Assembly: GCA_017651185.1 (NCBI GenBank)
Contig: JAGCDJ010000006.1
Coordinates: 62,001 to 126,000 of the forward strand
Direction: 5' to 3'
DNA length: 64,000 bases
DNA from: Bacteroidales bacterium
GTDB taxonomy: Bacteria > Bacteroidota > Bacteroidia > Bacteroidales > ML635J-15
The notes beneath the pieces were generated by a model. That model made no database searches and was not told the origin of the DNA. It saw nothing but the letters and a program-made list of their open reading frames with translations. The position numbers were made by a program, and so were the translations under genes. Of the stretch, positions 42,556 through 50,743 are shown one piece after another. The first letter of the stretch is position 1; each line of letters opens with the position of its first letter.

Positions 42556-42975
42556 ATGAGAAGATTCAGATTGCTATTATTAATAATAGGTATAATTGTT
42601 CCGTCATTTTTCTATGCGCAAGACAAGCAGAATGGTAATGCAGTAGCTGGCAGTGATGCTGAATATTCGTTCGATCAGTTGGAGCAAAAACCAGAATTTC
42701 CCGATGGAAATGCAGGTCTAGGCAAATATTTGTCGGAAAATATCAAATATCCGAAAAAAGCAGTGAAGAAAAATATAACTGGAAAGGTATTTGTACAGTT
42801 TGTAATCGACAAGACCGGTAAGGTTATAGATGTGACCGTGCCGAGAGGAGTTGACAAGTCTCTTGACAAGGAAGCAGTTCGTGTCGTAAAGTCAATGCCA
42901 AACTGGAAGCCGGGAATGAAAGATGGTGTGCCAGTAAAAGTAAGATATACGATTCCTATTAATTTTAAATTATAG
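42556..42975 (+). CDS. Exported TonB C-terminal domain protein
   Basis: A 139-residue protein with a cleavable-type signal (MRRFRLLLLIIGIIVPSFFYAQ) and a TonB C-terminal domain that runs almost parallel to the previous gene's (KPEFPDGNAGLGKYLSENIKYP, GKVFVQFVIDKTGKVIDVTV, VVKSMPNWKPGMKDGVPVKV). It has no membrane anchor or Pro-rich linker, so it cannot act as a classic TonB by itself. A duplication of the domain with loss of the anchor is likely. The hflX gene starts 4 bases later. Confidence 0.85.
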   Translation: MRRFRLLLLIIGIIVPSFFYAQDKQNGNAVAGSDAEYSFDQLEQKPEFPDGNAGLGKYLSENIKYPKKAVKKNITGKVFVQFVIDKTGKVIDVTVPRGVDKSLDKEAVRVVKSMPNWKPGMKDGVPVKVRYTIPINFKL

Positions 42976-42979
42976 CCAG

Positions 42980-44158
42980 ATGTTTGAATGTCAGGAGGAA
43001 GAATTTGAGAGGGCTGTCCTTGTAGGAATCGTAAACCGCCAGCAGACGCGCGAGCAGGTTGACGAGTATCTTGCAGAACTTGATTTCCTTGCAAGTACGG
43101 CAGGAGTGGTGACAGTGAAAAAGTTCGTGCAGAATGTAGATTTCCCTAATAGAAGAACGTACGTCGGTACAGGCAAGTTGGAGGAAATCCAGCAATATAT
43201 TCAAGAAAACGAGATTTTTCTTGTGATTTTTGATGATGAACTGCAACCTACTCAGTTGAGAAATATAGAGCGTGAACTGAAAGTAAAGGTTCTCGACCGT
43301 ACAAATCTTATTCTTGACATTTTTGCACAGAATGCACGCACGTCGCATGCTAAGGCACAGGTGGAACTTGCACAGTATCAGTATCTTTTGCCACGCTTGG
43401 CAGGTATGTGGACGCATCTTGAACGTCAGAGAGGCGGTATAGGAATGCGTGGCCCCGGTGAAACCCAGATAGAAATTGACCGCCGAATTGTGCTCGACAA
43501 GATTGCAAAGTTGAAACTTGATTTGCAGAAGATTGACCGCAATATGGTTCAGCAACGCAAGAATCGCACTGGCATTGTAAGAGTTTCGCTTGTTGGTTAC
43601 ACCAATGTTGGCAAGTCAACTATAATGAACCTCATAAGCAAGTCGGATGTGCTGGCGCAGAACAAGTTGTTTGCAACACTCGACACTACGGTACGTAAGG
43701 TTGTGATAAATAATCTGCCGTTTTTGTTAAGCGATACGGTTGGTTTTATCCGAAAATTGCCGACAACGCTCATAGAATCCTTCAAGTCGACATTGGATGA
43801 AGCACGCGAATCCGACCTTATTGTGCACGTGGTCGACATTTCTCATCCGTGCTTTATGGAACAAATGGAGGTCGTTGAGCAGACTCTCAAGGATATTGGT
43901 ATTATAAACAAACCGATATTGGTGGTATTCAATAAGATAGATGCATTCACGTATGTCAAGAAGGACGAAGATGACCTTACACCGATGAAACGTGAAAACT
44001 ATTCGCTGGATGACTTGAAAGAAATGTATTTTGCTAAGAATGAGGATTGTGTCTTCGTGTCGGCAAAGGATTTGCAGAATATTGATGAGTTCAAGTCGAA
44101 GTTGTTCGAGATGGTGAAGAAGATACATTTCGACAGATATCCCTACAATACTATATAG
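42980..44158 (+). CDS. hflX: GTPase HflX
   Basis: A 392-residue ribosome-associated GTPase, linked to splitting of stalled or heat-damaged ribosomes. The N-terminal HflX domain carries the glycine-rich RGGIGMRGPGETQIE motif; the G domain has G1 GYTNVGKST (about 206-214), G3 DTVGF and G4 NKID. Full length. The preceding TonB-like gene ends 4 bases before, so hflX may be read from that transcript. Confidence 0.95.
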   Translation: MFECQEEEFERAVLVGIVNRQQTREQVDEYLAELDFLASTAGVVTVKKFVQNVDFPNRRTYVGTGKLEEIQQYIQENEIFLVIFDDELQPTQLRNIERELKVKVLDRTNLILDIFAQNARTSHAKAQVELAQYQYLLPRLAGMWTHLERQRGGIGMRGPGETQIEIDRRIVLDKIAKLKLDLQKIDRNMVQQRKNRTGIVRVSLVGYTNVGKSTIMNLISKSDVLAQNKLFATLDTTVRKVVINNLPFLLSDTVGFIRKLPTTLIESFKSTLDEARESDLIVHVVDISHPCFMEQMEVVEQTLKDIGIINKPILVVFNKIDAFTYVKKDEDDLTPMKRENYSLDDLKEMYFAKNEDCVFVSAKDLQNIDEFKSKLFEMVKKIHFDRYPYNTI

Positions 44159-44180
44159 GTAATATTTTACATTGCTGCAA

Positions 44181-44390
44181 ATGAGTACATTCCTGTTGAT
44201 ATTAATTGTGTCGGTTGTACTTGTGGCGTTGTGCTTTGTTGCAATAGGGGTGCAGGTATTTTTCGGGAAACGCAAGAAATTCCCAGAAACAGAAATCAGT
44301 AATAATGCCGAAATGCGAAAACGAAACATCAAATGTTCGCGTTGTGATGAATTTGAGCGTTGTGCGTTGAAGGATAAGGGTTGTATGTGA
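44181..44390 (+). CDS. Small membrane protein with a C-terminal cysteine cluster
   Basis: A 69-residue protein with one membrane segment at the N-terminus (STFLLILIVSVVLVALCFVAIGV), a basic patch (FFGKRKKF), and a short cytoplasmic tail with four Cys (KCSRCDEFERCALKDKGC). Small proteins of this layout occur next to hflX in other Bacteroidota; the function is unknown and the Cys may bind metal. ATG 44181 is preferred to TTG 44172. Confidence 0.65.
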   Translation: MSTFLLILIVSVVLVALCFVAIGVQVFFGKRKKFPETEISNNAEMRKRNIKCSRCDEFERCALKDKGCM

Positions 44391-44761
44391 TTAAAGGTTT
44401 CTATGGCTACTTGTACTGAGCCGTCCCCTGAGCCTGTCGAAGGGAAGTCGAAGTACGCCGTTTCTGGGTTTCTAGGTTTGAAGTTGTTTGAGATGGGTTG
44501 AAGTTGTTTCTGCGTTTTTGGTTGTTTGATGTTGTTTGAAATTGGCTTTTGGCCTGCCTGTTTGCCTTTTTGCCAATTATCAATTGACCATTACATCTAT
44601 TGCAGATGCTGAAACAAGTTCAGCATGACGGAGAGGGGCAGTATTAATTGTCCATTATTCATTGTCCATTATTCATTATCCATTATCCATTATTCATTAT
44701 TCATTATTCATTGTAAATTATCCATTGTAAATTATCCATTGTCCATTAATCCAATATTCCT
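44391..44761. repeat. Repeat-filled intergenic region
   Basis: No gene is visible. Three kinds of repeats occur: CTGAGCCTGTCGAAGGG at about 44425 (a word common in many bacterial genomes); GATGCTGAAACAAGTTCAGCATGAC at 44603-44627, an imperfect palindrome with a decayed relative at about 49095; and from 44643 to 44755 a low-complexity series of CATTATTCATTGTC / CATTATCCATT / TAAATTATCCATTG units of 10-16 bases. These look like intergenic repeat families, not regulatory sites of the neighbours. Confidence 0.7.
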
Positions 44762-44769
44762 TACATTTG
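44762..44769 (+). promoter_or_regulatory. -7 element of the glycosyltransferase 9 gene
   Basis: TACATTTG matches TAnnTTTG, 18 bases before the ATG at 44788. Confidence 0.5.
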
Positions 44770-44787
44770 TGCTTTCGTATTATTGTT

Positions 44788-45783
44788 ATGGAAGAAGAAA
44801 AATACATTGTCCGTTACCTTGTGATTCGATTCAGTAGCATTGGTGACATTGTGCTTACTACGCCGGTTGTGCGATGCCTGAAGCAGCAGGTAGAGAATGC
44901 CGAGGTGCATTTTCTTACCAAACCTGCAAATGCAGGAATTTTGGAACCTAATCCGTACATTGACGAGGTGCATGTGCTTAAAGATACTTATGCCGAAACA
45001 ATTGATGAACTGCGCGAAATCCCTTTCGACTATGTGATTGACTTGCAAAAGAATTTACGTTCGAAGCGCATAATCAACAAGTTGAAGATTTTGGACTTTT
45101 CTTTTCCAAAGTTGAACTGGAAAAAATGGTTGGCGACATCATTCTTGAAAATCAATCGCCTTCCCGACATTCATATTGTAGACAGGTATTTGACGGCTAC
45201 TCGCTTGTTTGATGTTCACAACGATGGAAAAGGTTTGGATTATTTCATTCCAGAGGCGGAGGAAGTTGATACAAAGTTGGCTTTTGGACTCGAACCTGGC
45301 ACTTACGCGGCATACGCGATAGGAGGTCAGCATGCAACAAAGCGGATGCCCAAGGAGTTGATTTCCAAATTGTGTGGCAAGGTAAATGCTTTTGTGGTTC
45401 TTCTTGGCGGAAATTCAGATGTTGAGGCCGCAGAATATATTTGTGCTGAGAATGAGAATTGCATAAATCTATGCGGAATGTTTTCCTTGTCTCAGTCGGC
45501 ATCGGTGGTAAGGCAGGCAAAGTATGTGATTACGCATGACACCGGACTTATGCATATTGCAGCGGCTTTCAAGAAGGACATTGTTTCGATATGGGGCAAC
45601 ACCATTCCTCAGTTCGGTATGACACCGTATATGGCAGGGGAGAAGTCCAAGATTTTTGAGGTCAAGGATTTGCGTTGCCGTCCGTGTTCCAAGTTAGGTT
45701 ATGAGAAGTGTCCGCGCGGACATTTCCGCTGCATGAGCGAGCAAAACATTGATGAAATAGCGGAATATTGCAATAGCATATAG
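44788..45783 (+). CDS. Glycosyltransferase family 9 (heptosyltransferase-like)
   Basis: A 331-residue enzyme of the ADP-heptose:LPS heptosyltransferase family. The N-terminus LVIRFSSIGDIVLTTPVVRCLK is the family start, and HDTGLMHIAAAF with ISIWGNTIPQFG-like ending is the donor-binding region. It most likely builds the LPS inner core from nucleotide-activated sugar. It is followed after 21 bases by the TSCPD gene. ATG 44788 follows the -7 element at 44762. Confidence 0.9.
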   Translation: MEEEKYIVRYLVIRFSSIGDIVLTTPVVRCLKQQVENAEVHFLTKPANAGILEPNPYIDEVHVLKDTYAETIDELREIPFDYVIDLQKNLRSKRIINKLKILDFSFPKLNWKKWLATSFLKINRLPDIHIVDRYLTATRLFDVHNDGKGLDYFIPEAEEVDTKLAFGLEPGTYAAYAIGGQHATKRMPKELISKLCGKVNAFVVLLGGNSDVEAAEYICAENENCINLCGMFSLSQSASVVRQAKYVITHDTGLMHIAAAFKKDIVSIWGNTIPQFGMTPYMAGEKSKIFEVKDLRCRPCSKLGYEKCPRGHFRCMSEQNIDEIAEYCNSI

Positions 45784-45804
45784 TATAATATAATAGGTGT
45801 AAAG

Positions 45805-46056
45805 ATGAAATTTCAGTACAGGACGCAGGGAACCTGCTCGGAGATGATTGAATTTGAGATAGTTGAGGGAAAGTTGCACAATGTCCAGTTTTACGGCGGT
45901 TGCCACGGCAATTTGCAGGGTATAGGCAAACTCGTTGAAGGAATGGAAGCAAAAGAGGTGATTGCAAAGCTTGGCGGTATCCGTTGTGGCTACAAGGATA
46001 CATCCTGTCCCGATCAGTTGAGCAAAGCGGTTAGTGGTGCTTTGAAGAAAATGTGA
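45805..46056 (+). CDS. TSCPD domain protein (TIGR03905 type)
   Basis: An 83-residue protein consisting of one TSCPD domain (RCGYKDTSCPDQLSKAV), the domain also found at the C-terminus of NrdJ-type ribonucleotide reductases. Conserved Cys in GTCSEM, GGCHGN and TSCPD suggest metal or redox chemistry. As a stand-alone gene it is common and uncharacterised. Confidence 0.85.
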   Translation: MKFQYRTQGTCSEMIEFEIVEGKLHNVQFYGGCHGNLQGIGKLVEGMEAKEVIAKLGGIRCGYKDTSCPDQLSKAVSGALKKM

Positions 46057-46074
46057 TAAAAAAACAAAAAATGC

Positions 46075-46104
46075 TTTGTAGCATAAAATTTTTAATTAAA
46101 TTTG
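46075..46104 (+). promoter_or_regulatory. Promoter of the type IX-secreted protein gene
   Basis: -33 TTTG (46075-46078), 18-base spacer, -7 TAAATTTG (46097-46104). Transcription would start near 46111, giving a leader of about 60 bases before the ATG at 46171. Confidence 0.65.
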
Positions 46105-46170
46105 TCATCGCAAAATTTTGACTAATTAAAAGCCGACGGGCCTAATGGCATATAACTGGGCGTATATTTT

Positions 46171-49017
46171 ATGAAAAAAATTTTACTTTTTGTTGTGTCT
46201 GTCCTTGTTGCAGCAACAATGTTTGCACAAGGTGCAGCTAAGAGCGAAATCCAGTGTATGGATAAGAGTGCTCGTATTGAAAGAGGAACCCGTAGTGCAT
46301 CTGAATGGGGTACCTTTACCAATTTTACAGCAACTGACATGAATGGTAATTCCCACAACATTCAGAACTATTTGGATCAGGGAAAGTATGTTGTAATCGA
46401 TTTCTTCTGTGCATGGTGCAATCCTTGCTACTCTTTCCACCAGACACGAACCTTGGAAAATCTGTATAACACATACGGTCAAGGTGGAACTAATGAGTTC
46501 GTAGTGCTATATATTGAAGGTGAAACAACCAATACAGCAGCACAGATTACGGGAACCTCAACAGCAAACACCTATGCAGGTGCTTCTGCTGGTGATTTCA
46601 CAAACGGCGGCACGAATCCTATTCCGATTATCGATGCTACAACTGACCTAGTTTATAATGTTTCGATATATGATGGTTACGTTCCAAGAGTATATCTGTT
46701 CTGCCCATCAGGTTATGTTTATCAAATGTATGGCGTAGTCTCAAATTCGGCTCAGGCATATTACAATTTTGCAACATCAAGCTGCCCAAGTGAAAACGAT
46801 TTGCCACAGGTTGAAATAAATGCTCCAGAACGTGTTGTTTTAGGAGAATCTGCTAGCGTATCGCCATCTGTTGTCAGCGTTAGTGATATTGTTTCGTACC
46901 AGTGGTCATTTGGCGACGGTACTCCTGCATTGGCAACATCGAGAACAGCTAATGTTACATGGAATACACTCGGAACCAAGACCATTAATGTAACAGTAAC
47001 AAATGAATATGGAGCTGCTACAGCAACAAAGAATATTGAGGTTTACGATTGTTCTACTGCTGTTATTGATGAGTTCCCATTTACAGAAAACTTTGAACAA
47101 GGTCAAGGTTGCTGGAATTTCTCAAGTGCAGATGATGCAAATGATGAACTTTTGGGTGTCCTGGAATATGATGATGGTATGTTTGGCGCAGTGTTCAATA
47201 GTTATTATAGAGCAAGTGACTACAACCAGTATATGATTTCTCCAGAATTGGATCATATTGGAACACTGACTCTTACATTTAAGTATAAGAAAGGTAATTC
47301 GAATAGTACAGGAGAAAAATTCTATGTTAAATATTCAACAACCGATAATCAGATTTCAAGTTTCGTAACACTTGGTTCGATGATTACTGCTAATTCGACA
47401 AACTGGCAGACCTATACAGGTACACTTCCTGCCAATGCAAAATATTTAATGATAAATTATAATACTAATTACCAGTATTATCTGTTTGTTGATGACCTTA
47501 GTTTGACTGAAACTATTCCTAACTATACAATTACTGCAACTCCCGATGAAGAAGAACATGGTTCTGTAACTGGTAGCGGTTCTTATCCTATGCTAACAGT
47601 GGTTACATTGACTGCAACACCGGCAGAAGGTTATATATTTGAAAAATGGAGTGACGATGACGCCACAAATCCGCGTGTAATAACGGTTACATCTGATGTT
47701 ACTTTGACTGCTAATTTTGTTGAGTCTGCTACTGCAACAACCCACACTCTTACTTTGAATGTTGATGAGAATTGCGCAGATATGGGTTCTGTAGCAGGTG
47801 CAGGTACTTATGTTGAAAATGCAAACGTTAATATATCTGCTATACCAAATACCGGATATCATTTCACGGCTTGGAACGATGATAATACCGATAATCCAAG
47901 AACAGTTGCAATGGATGCAGACAAGGAATTTACTGCTTCGTTCGCAATCAATACATACGAAATTACAGTGGTATCTGCTAATGAAAATCAGGGAACGGTA
48001 GCAGGTACTGACACATATAACTATAATGCGGTTGCAGAAATTTCCGCAACTCCTGCCGCTCACTACCATTTCTTGTACTGGAATGATGGAAATACTGAAA
48101 ATCCAAGAAACGTAACTGTTACTGAAAATGCTACGTATACTGCTTATTTTGCTGTTGACCAATATACTGTAACCGTTGCAGCTGACGATCCTTCTCATGG
48201 TTCAGTTACTGGTGCAGGACAGTATTTGTACAATACAAATGCTATAGTATATGCAGTTGCTAACGAAGGTTTTGTTTTCTCATCATGGTCTGATAACAAT
48301 ACCGACAATCCAAGAACAGCTGTGATAGTTAGCGATACAACATTTACTGCAAATTTTGTTCAGGCATATCATTTGTCTGTAGTATCTGCTGATCCAACAA
48401 TGGGTAGAGTATCTGGTGAAGGATATTATGTATCTGGTACTGAAGTAGAAATTTCTGCACTTCCTTTCGAACATTATCACTTTGTTTCATGGAATGATGA
48501 TAATACAGATGCAACAAGAACTATTACTGTAACCGAAGATGTTACATATACTGCAACATTTGCTCCTGATAGATATACCATTACAGTGCTTTCAGCTGAC
48601 GAATCGATGGGTACTGTTTCGGAAGGTGGAGAATATGACTATAATGAAGTAATTCAAATTTCAGCAACTCCTGCAGATGGTTATGTATTTGCACGTTGGA
48701 ATGACCAAAATACTGACAACCCACGTTCAATAACAGTTGTGGCTAACGCTACATATACTGCTGAATTTGCTCCAGAAGGTGCTGTTGATGAAATATCAAG
48801 CATTAGCGTAAATATCTTCCCGAACCCGACAACAGGTATCGTAAACATTGAAGCAGAAGGTTTGAACAATGTTGTTGTTTATGATGTAACCGGCCGTATG
48901 ATGATGTCGGTTGCTAACGAAAGCACAATTGACATTTCAAATCTTGAAGCTGGCGTTTACTTCTTCTCAGTTGAAACCGCAAATGGTTCGGCTATGAAGA
49001 AACTCGTAAAGGAATAA
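46171..49017 (+). CDS. Type IX-secreted repeat protein with N-terminal thioredoxin-like domain
   Basis: A 948-residue secreted protein. Signal peptide MKKILLFVVSVLVAATMFAQ; a thioredoxin-like domain (about 45-205) with CAWCNPC; a PKD domain (about 212-295; VSYQWSFGDGTPA-like); an adhesin/MAM-like jelly-roll (about 300-450; FPFTENFEQGQGCW); six repeats of about 68 residues (451-868), pattern YTITV...HGSVTG.G.Y......I.A.P..GY.F..W.D..T.NPR.ITV..D.TYTA.F, of the bacterial-repeat/InlB B-type; and a type A sorting domain (about 873-948; NIFPNPTTGIVNIE...YDVTGR...ISNLEAGVYFFSV...KKLVKE). The sorting domain directs export across the outer membrane and attachment to the surface. A strong terminator follows. 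Confidence 0.92.
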   Translation: MKKILLFVVSVLVAATMFAQGAAKSEIQCMDKSARIERGTRSASEWGTFTNFTATDMNGNSHNIQNYLDQGKYVVIDFFCAWCNPCYSFHQTRTLENLYNTYGQGGTNEFVVLYIEGETTNTAAQITGTSTANTYAGASAGDFTNGGTNPIPIIDATTDLVYNVSIYDGYVPRVYLFCPSGYVYQMYGVVSNSAQAYYNFATSSCPSENDLPQVEINAPERVVLGESASVSPSVVSVSDIVSYQWSFGDGTPALATSRTANVTWNTLGTKTINVTVTNEYGAATATKNIEVYDCSTAVIDEFPFTENFEQGQGCWNFSSADDANDELLGVLEYDDGMFGAVFNSYYRASDYNQYMISPELDHIGTLTLTFKYKKGNSNSTGEKFYVKYSTTDNQISSFVTLGSMITANSTNWQTYTGTLPANAKYLMINYNTNYQYYLFVDDLSLTETIPNYTITATPDEEEHGSVTGSGSYPMLTVVTLTATPAEGYIFEKWSDDDATNPRVITVTSDVTLTANFVESATATTHTLTLNVDENCADMGSVAGAGTYVENANVNISAIPNTGYHFTAWNDDNTDNPRTVAMDADKEFTASFAINTYEITVVSANENQGTVAGTDTYNYNAVAEISATPAAHYHFLYWNDGNTENPRNVTVTENATYTAYFAVDQYTVTVAADDPSHGSVTGAGQYLYNTNAIVYAVANEGFVFSSWSDNNTDNPRTAVIVSDTTFTANFVQAYHLSVVSADPTMGRVSGEGYYVSGTEVEISALPFEHYHFVSWNDDNTDATRTITVTEDVTYTATFAPDRYTITVLSADESMGTVSEGGEYDYNEVIQISATPADGYVFARWNDQNTDNPRSITVVANATYTAEFAPEGAVDEISSISVNIFPNPTTGIVNIEAEGLNNVVVYDVTGRMMMSVANESTIDISNLEAGVYFFSVETANGSAMKKLVKE

Positions 49018-49040
49018 AAGGTTAGTTTTCATAATGCATG

Positions 49041-49072
49041 AGGTCGCAACTTTTTTGTTGCGACCTTTTTTT
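49041..49072 (+). terminator. Terminator of the type IX-secreted protein gene
   Basis: AGGTCGCAAC-TTTTTT-GTTGCGACCT, 10-base perfect arms followed by T7. Confidence 0.9.
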
Positions 49073-49138
49073 GTGTTCGTTTCTATCCATGTATAGATTC
49101 TGAAACAAGTTCATAATGACATTCATCATTTTTTGCAT

Positions 49139-49166
49139 AAAAAAAACGCCTCGTTTCCGAAGCGTT
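49139..49166 (-). terminator. Terminator of the tRNA-Arg gene
   Basis: Minus strand: AACGCTTCG-GAAA-CGAGGCGTT, nine pairs with one T-G, a GNRA tetraloop and a T8 tail. Confidence 0.85.
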
Positions 49167-49173
49167 TCCCTTG

Positions 49174-49245
49174 TGACCCCTAGGCGAATCGAACGCCTAT
49201 CGTAGGAACCGGAATCCCAAATTCTATCCATTAAACTAAGGGGCC
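49174..49245 (-). tRNA. tRNA-Arg (anticodon CCG)
   Basis: 72 bases without an encoded CCA. Acceptor stem GGCCCCT/AGGGGTC (one G-T pair), D arm GTTT/GAAT, anticodon stem TGGGA/TCCTA with loop TTCCGGT (anticodon CCG at 49210-49212), variable region CGAT, T arm AGGCG-TTCGATT-CGCCT, discriminator A. Reads the CGG codon. A -7 element lies upstream (49257-49264) and a terminator downstream. Confidence 0.9.
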
Positions 49246-49256
49246 GATTATGTTTG

Positions 49257-49264
49257 CAAAAGTA
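49257..49264 (-). promoter_or_regulatory. -7 element of the tRNA-Arg gene
   Basis: Minus strand TACTTTTG matches TAnnTTTG, 11 bases before the first tRNA base. Confidence 0.55.
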
Positions 49265-49294
49265 ATGCTTTTTTCGGTTGCAGGGAAATCAAAA

Positions 49295-49720
49295 TTATTC
49301 TGCACAAAAACTTCTTACTGCCAATTTATATGACTTTAGTCCAAAACCAGTTATCACGCCCTTGCATTTGGCAGCAATGACATTTTCGTGACGGAAATTC
49401 TCCCGTGCATAGACATTTGAAATATGTACCATGACAACAGGAACTTTGATTGCAGCAACAGCGTCGCGGATAGAGTAGGAGCTGTGCGAATATGCGCCCG
49501 CATTAAGTATTATTCCATCGTAGTTTTCTTCTTCGGCTGAATGTGTCTTTTCAACGATTTCGCCTTCGTAGTGCGACTGGAAATATTGTATTTCGTGTTC
49601 TGAAAATTCTTTTCTCAGCGATTCAAGGAAAGGTTCAAAGTCCTCGTGCCCATAAATTTCGGGTTCGCGGCGACCAATGTTTCCAAGGTTTGGACCATTT
49701 ATTATCAGCAGTTTTGCCAT
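49295..49720 (-). CDS. aroQ: 3-dehydroquinate dehydratase, type II
   Basis: Shikimate pathway enzyme that dehydrates 3-dehydroquinate. The 141-residue dodecameric type II form has INGPNLGNIGRREPEIYG (with the catalytic Arg/Tyr loop), NAGAYSHSSYSIRDAV and VVMVHISNVYARENFRHE. Length normal. It diverges from xerD; the two -7 elements abut at 49728-49743. Confidence 0.96.
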   Translation of the reverse strand: MAKLLIINGPNLGNIGRREPEIYGHEDFEPFLESLRKEFSEHEIQYFQSHYEGEIVEKTHSAEEENYDGIILNAGAYSHSSYSIRDAVAAIKVPVVMVHISNVYARENFRHENVIAAKCKGVITGFGLKSYKLAVRSFCAE

Positions 49721-49727
49721 ATTTTAT

Positions 49728-49743
49728 TATTTTTGCAAAGATA
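49728..49743. promoter_or_regulatory. Back-to-back -7 elements of xerD and aroQ
   Basis: TATTTTTG (plus, 49728-49735, for xerD) joins directly to CAAAGATA (minus-strand TATCTTTG, 49736-49743, for aroQ). Together they make a near-palindrome TATTTTTGCAAAGATA. For aroQ a TTTG -33 lies 23 bases upstream (49767-49770); for xerD no good -33 is seen. Confidence 0.6.
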
Positions 49744-49771
49744 AAACTTATTTGCGAAACAAGTTACAAAA

Positions 49772-50674
49772 ATGAAGTCGCGCGAAACAACACTCAAGGA
49801 ATACGAGTTCTACATAAAGCTGGAACGGTCACTTTCGGAAAATACGCACATTTCCTATATGCAGGAACTGCATAAGTTGGACTCGTATCTCACTCAAATC
49901 GGTTTTACGGGCGGATTCGCTGATGTTGACACCGATATGCTTCGCGAATACATTCGCTATATTGCCAAGCAGGACATTGCTGCAACATCGCAGTCGCATG
50001 CAATTTCGGCAATTAAGTCGCTGTACAAGTTTTTGCTTGTGGATAACCAGATTGACGATGACCCTACAGAACTTATTGAAACACCGAAACTTGCCCGTCA
50101 TTTGCCGACTGTGCTCACCATTGAGGAGATTGAGGCGATAATACGCACCATTGATGTCAGCACCGACCTTGGTCATCGTAATCGTGCAATAATCGAAGTT
50201 TTGTACGGCTGTGGCCTGCGCGTGTCGGAACTTGTTGGCTTGCGGTTGTCCGATTTGTTTTTCAATGAGGAGTTTATCCGCGTTGTCGGTAAGGGCGACA
50301 AGCAGCGTCTTGTCCCTATTGGTCACAAGGCAATGCAGGAAATAGACAACTATATGAAATCATTCCGCAACCACATTGAACCGCAGAAGGGCAGTGGTGA
50401 CATTCTTTTCCTGAACCGCAATGGGAAAAAGTTAACTCGTGCAATGATTTTCACAATAATAAAACAGACCTGCAAAGACGCTGGAATTGAAAAGAATGTT
50501 TCGCCACATACTTTCCGGCATTCATTTGCAACTCATCTCATTGAGGGAGGAGCAGACCTTAGGGTTGTGCAGGAAATGCTTGGACATGTGTCGATAACAA
50601 CAACAGAAATCTATACTCATATTGATAGGCAGACCTTGCTCGAGGAGATTCTGATGCATCATCCGAGAAGTTAG
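49772..50674 (+). CDS. xerD: Tyrosine recombinase XerD
   Basis: A 300-residue site-specific recombinase that resolves chromosome dimers with XerC at dif. SAM-like core-binding N-terminal domain (1 to about 90), catalytic domain with Arg in GLRVSELVGL, Lys in VVGKGDKQR, HTFRHSFATHL (H-x2-R), GHVSITTTEIYTH with the nucleophile Tyr. The layout fits a housekeeping Xer rather than an integron or phage integrase; XerC versus XerD cannot be settled fully by eye. Confidence 0.88.
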   Translation: MKSRETTLKEYEFYIKLERSLSENTHISYMQELHKLDSYLTQIGFTGGFADVDTDMLREYIRYIAKQDIAATSQSHAISAIKSLYKFLLVDNQIDDDPTELIETPKLARHLPTVLTIEEIEAIIRTIDVSTDLGHRNRAIIEVLYGCGLRVSELVGLRLSDLFFNEEFIRVVGKGDKQRLVPIGHKAMQEIDNYMKSFRNHIEPQKGSGDILFLNRNGKKLTRAMIFTIIKQTCKDAGIEKNVSPHTFRHSFATHLIEGGADLRVVQEMLGHVSITTTEIYTHIDRQTLLEEILMHHPRS

Positions 50675-50707
50675 AATAAAAAAAGTCACGACAGTTGCCG
50701 TGACTTT
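50674..50707 (-). terminator. Terminator of the DUF362 gene (convergent with xerD)
   Basis: AAAGTCACG ... CGTGACTTT, 9-base perfect arms (50682-50690 and 50699-50707), T7 on the minus strand toward 50678. Confidence 0.8.
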
Positions 50708-50743
50708 CAATCTTCAAATATTTTAATCTTCAAATCTTTCAAT

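Noticed and set aside
49772..50674. Integrase of an integrated element
   Set aside because: The length and domain layout fit a housekeeping Xer recombinase, the nearby tRNA-Arg is separated by aroQ, and there is no att-like direct repeat or phage gene near.
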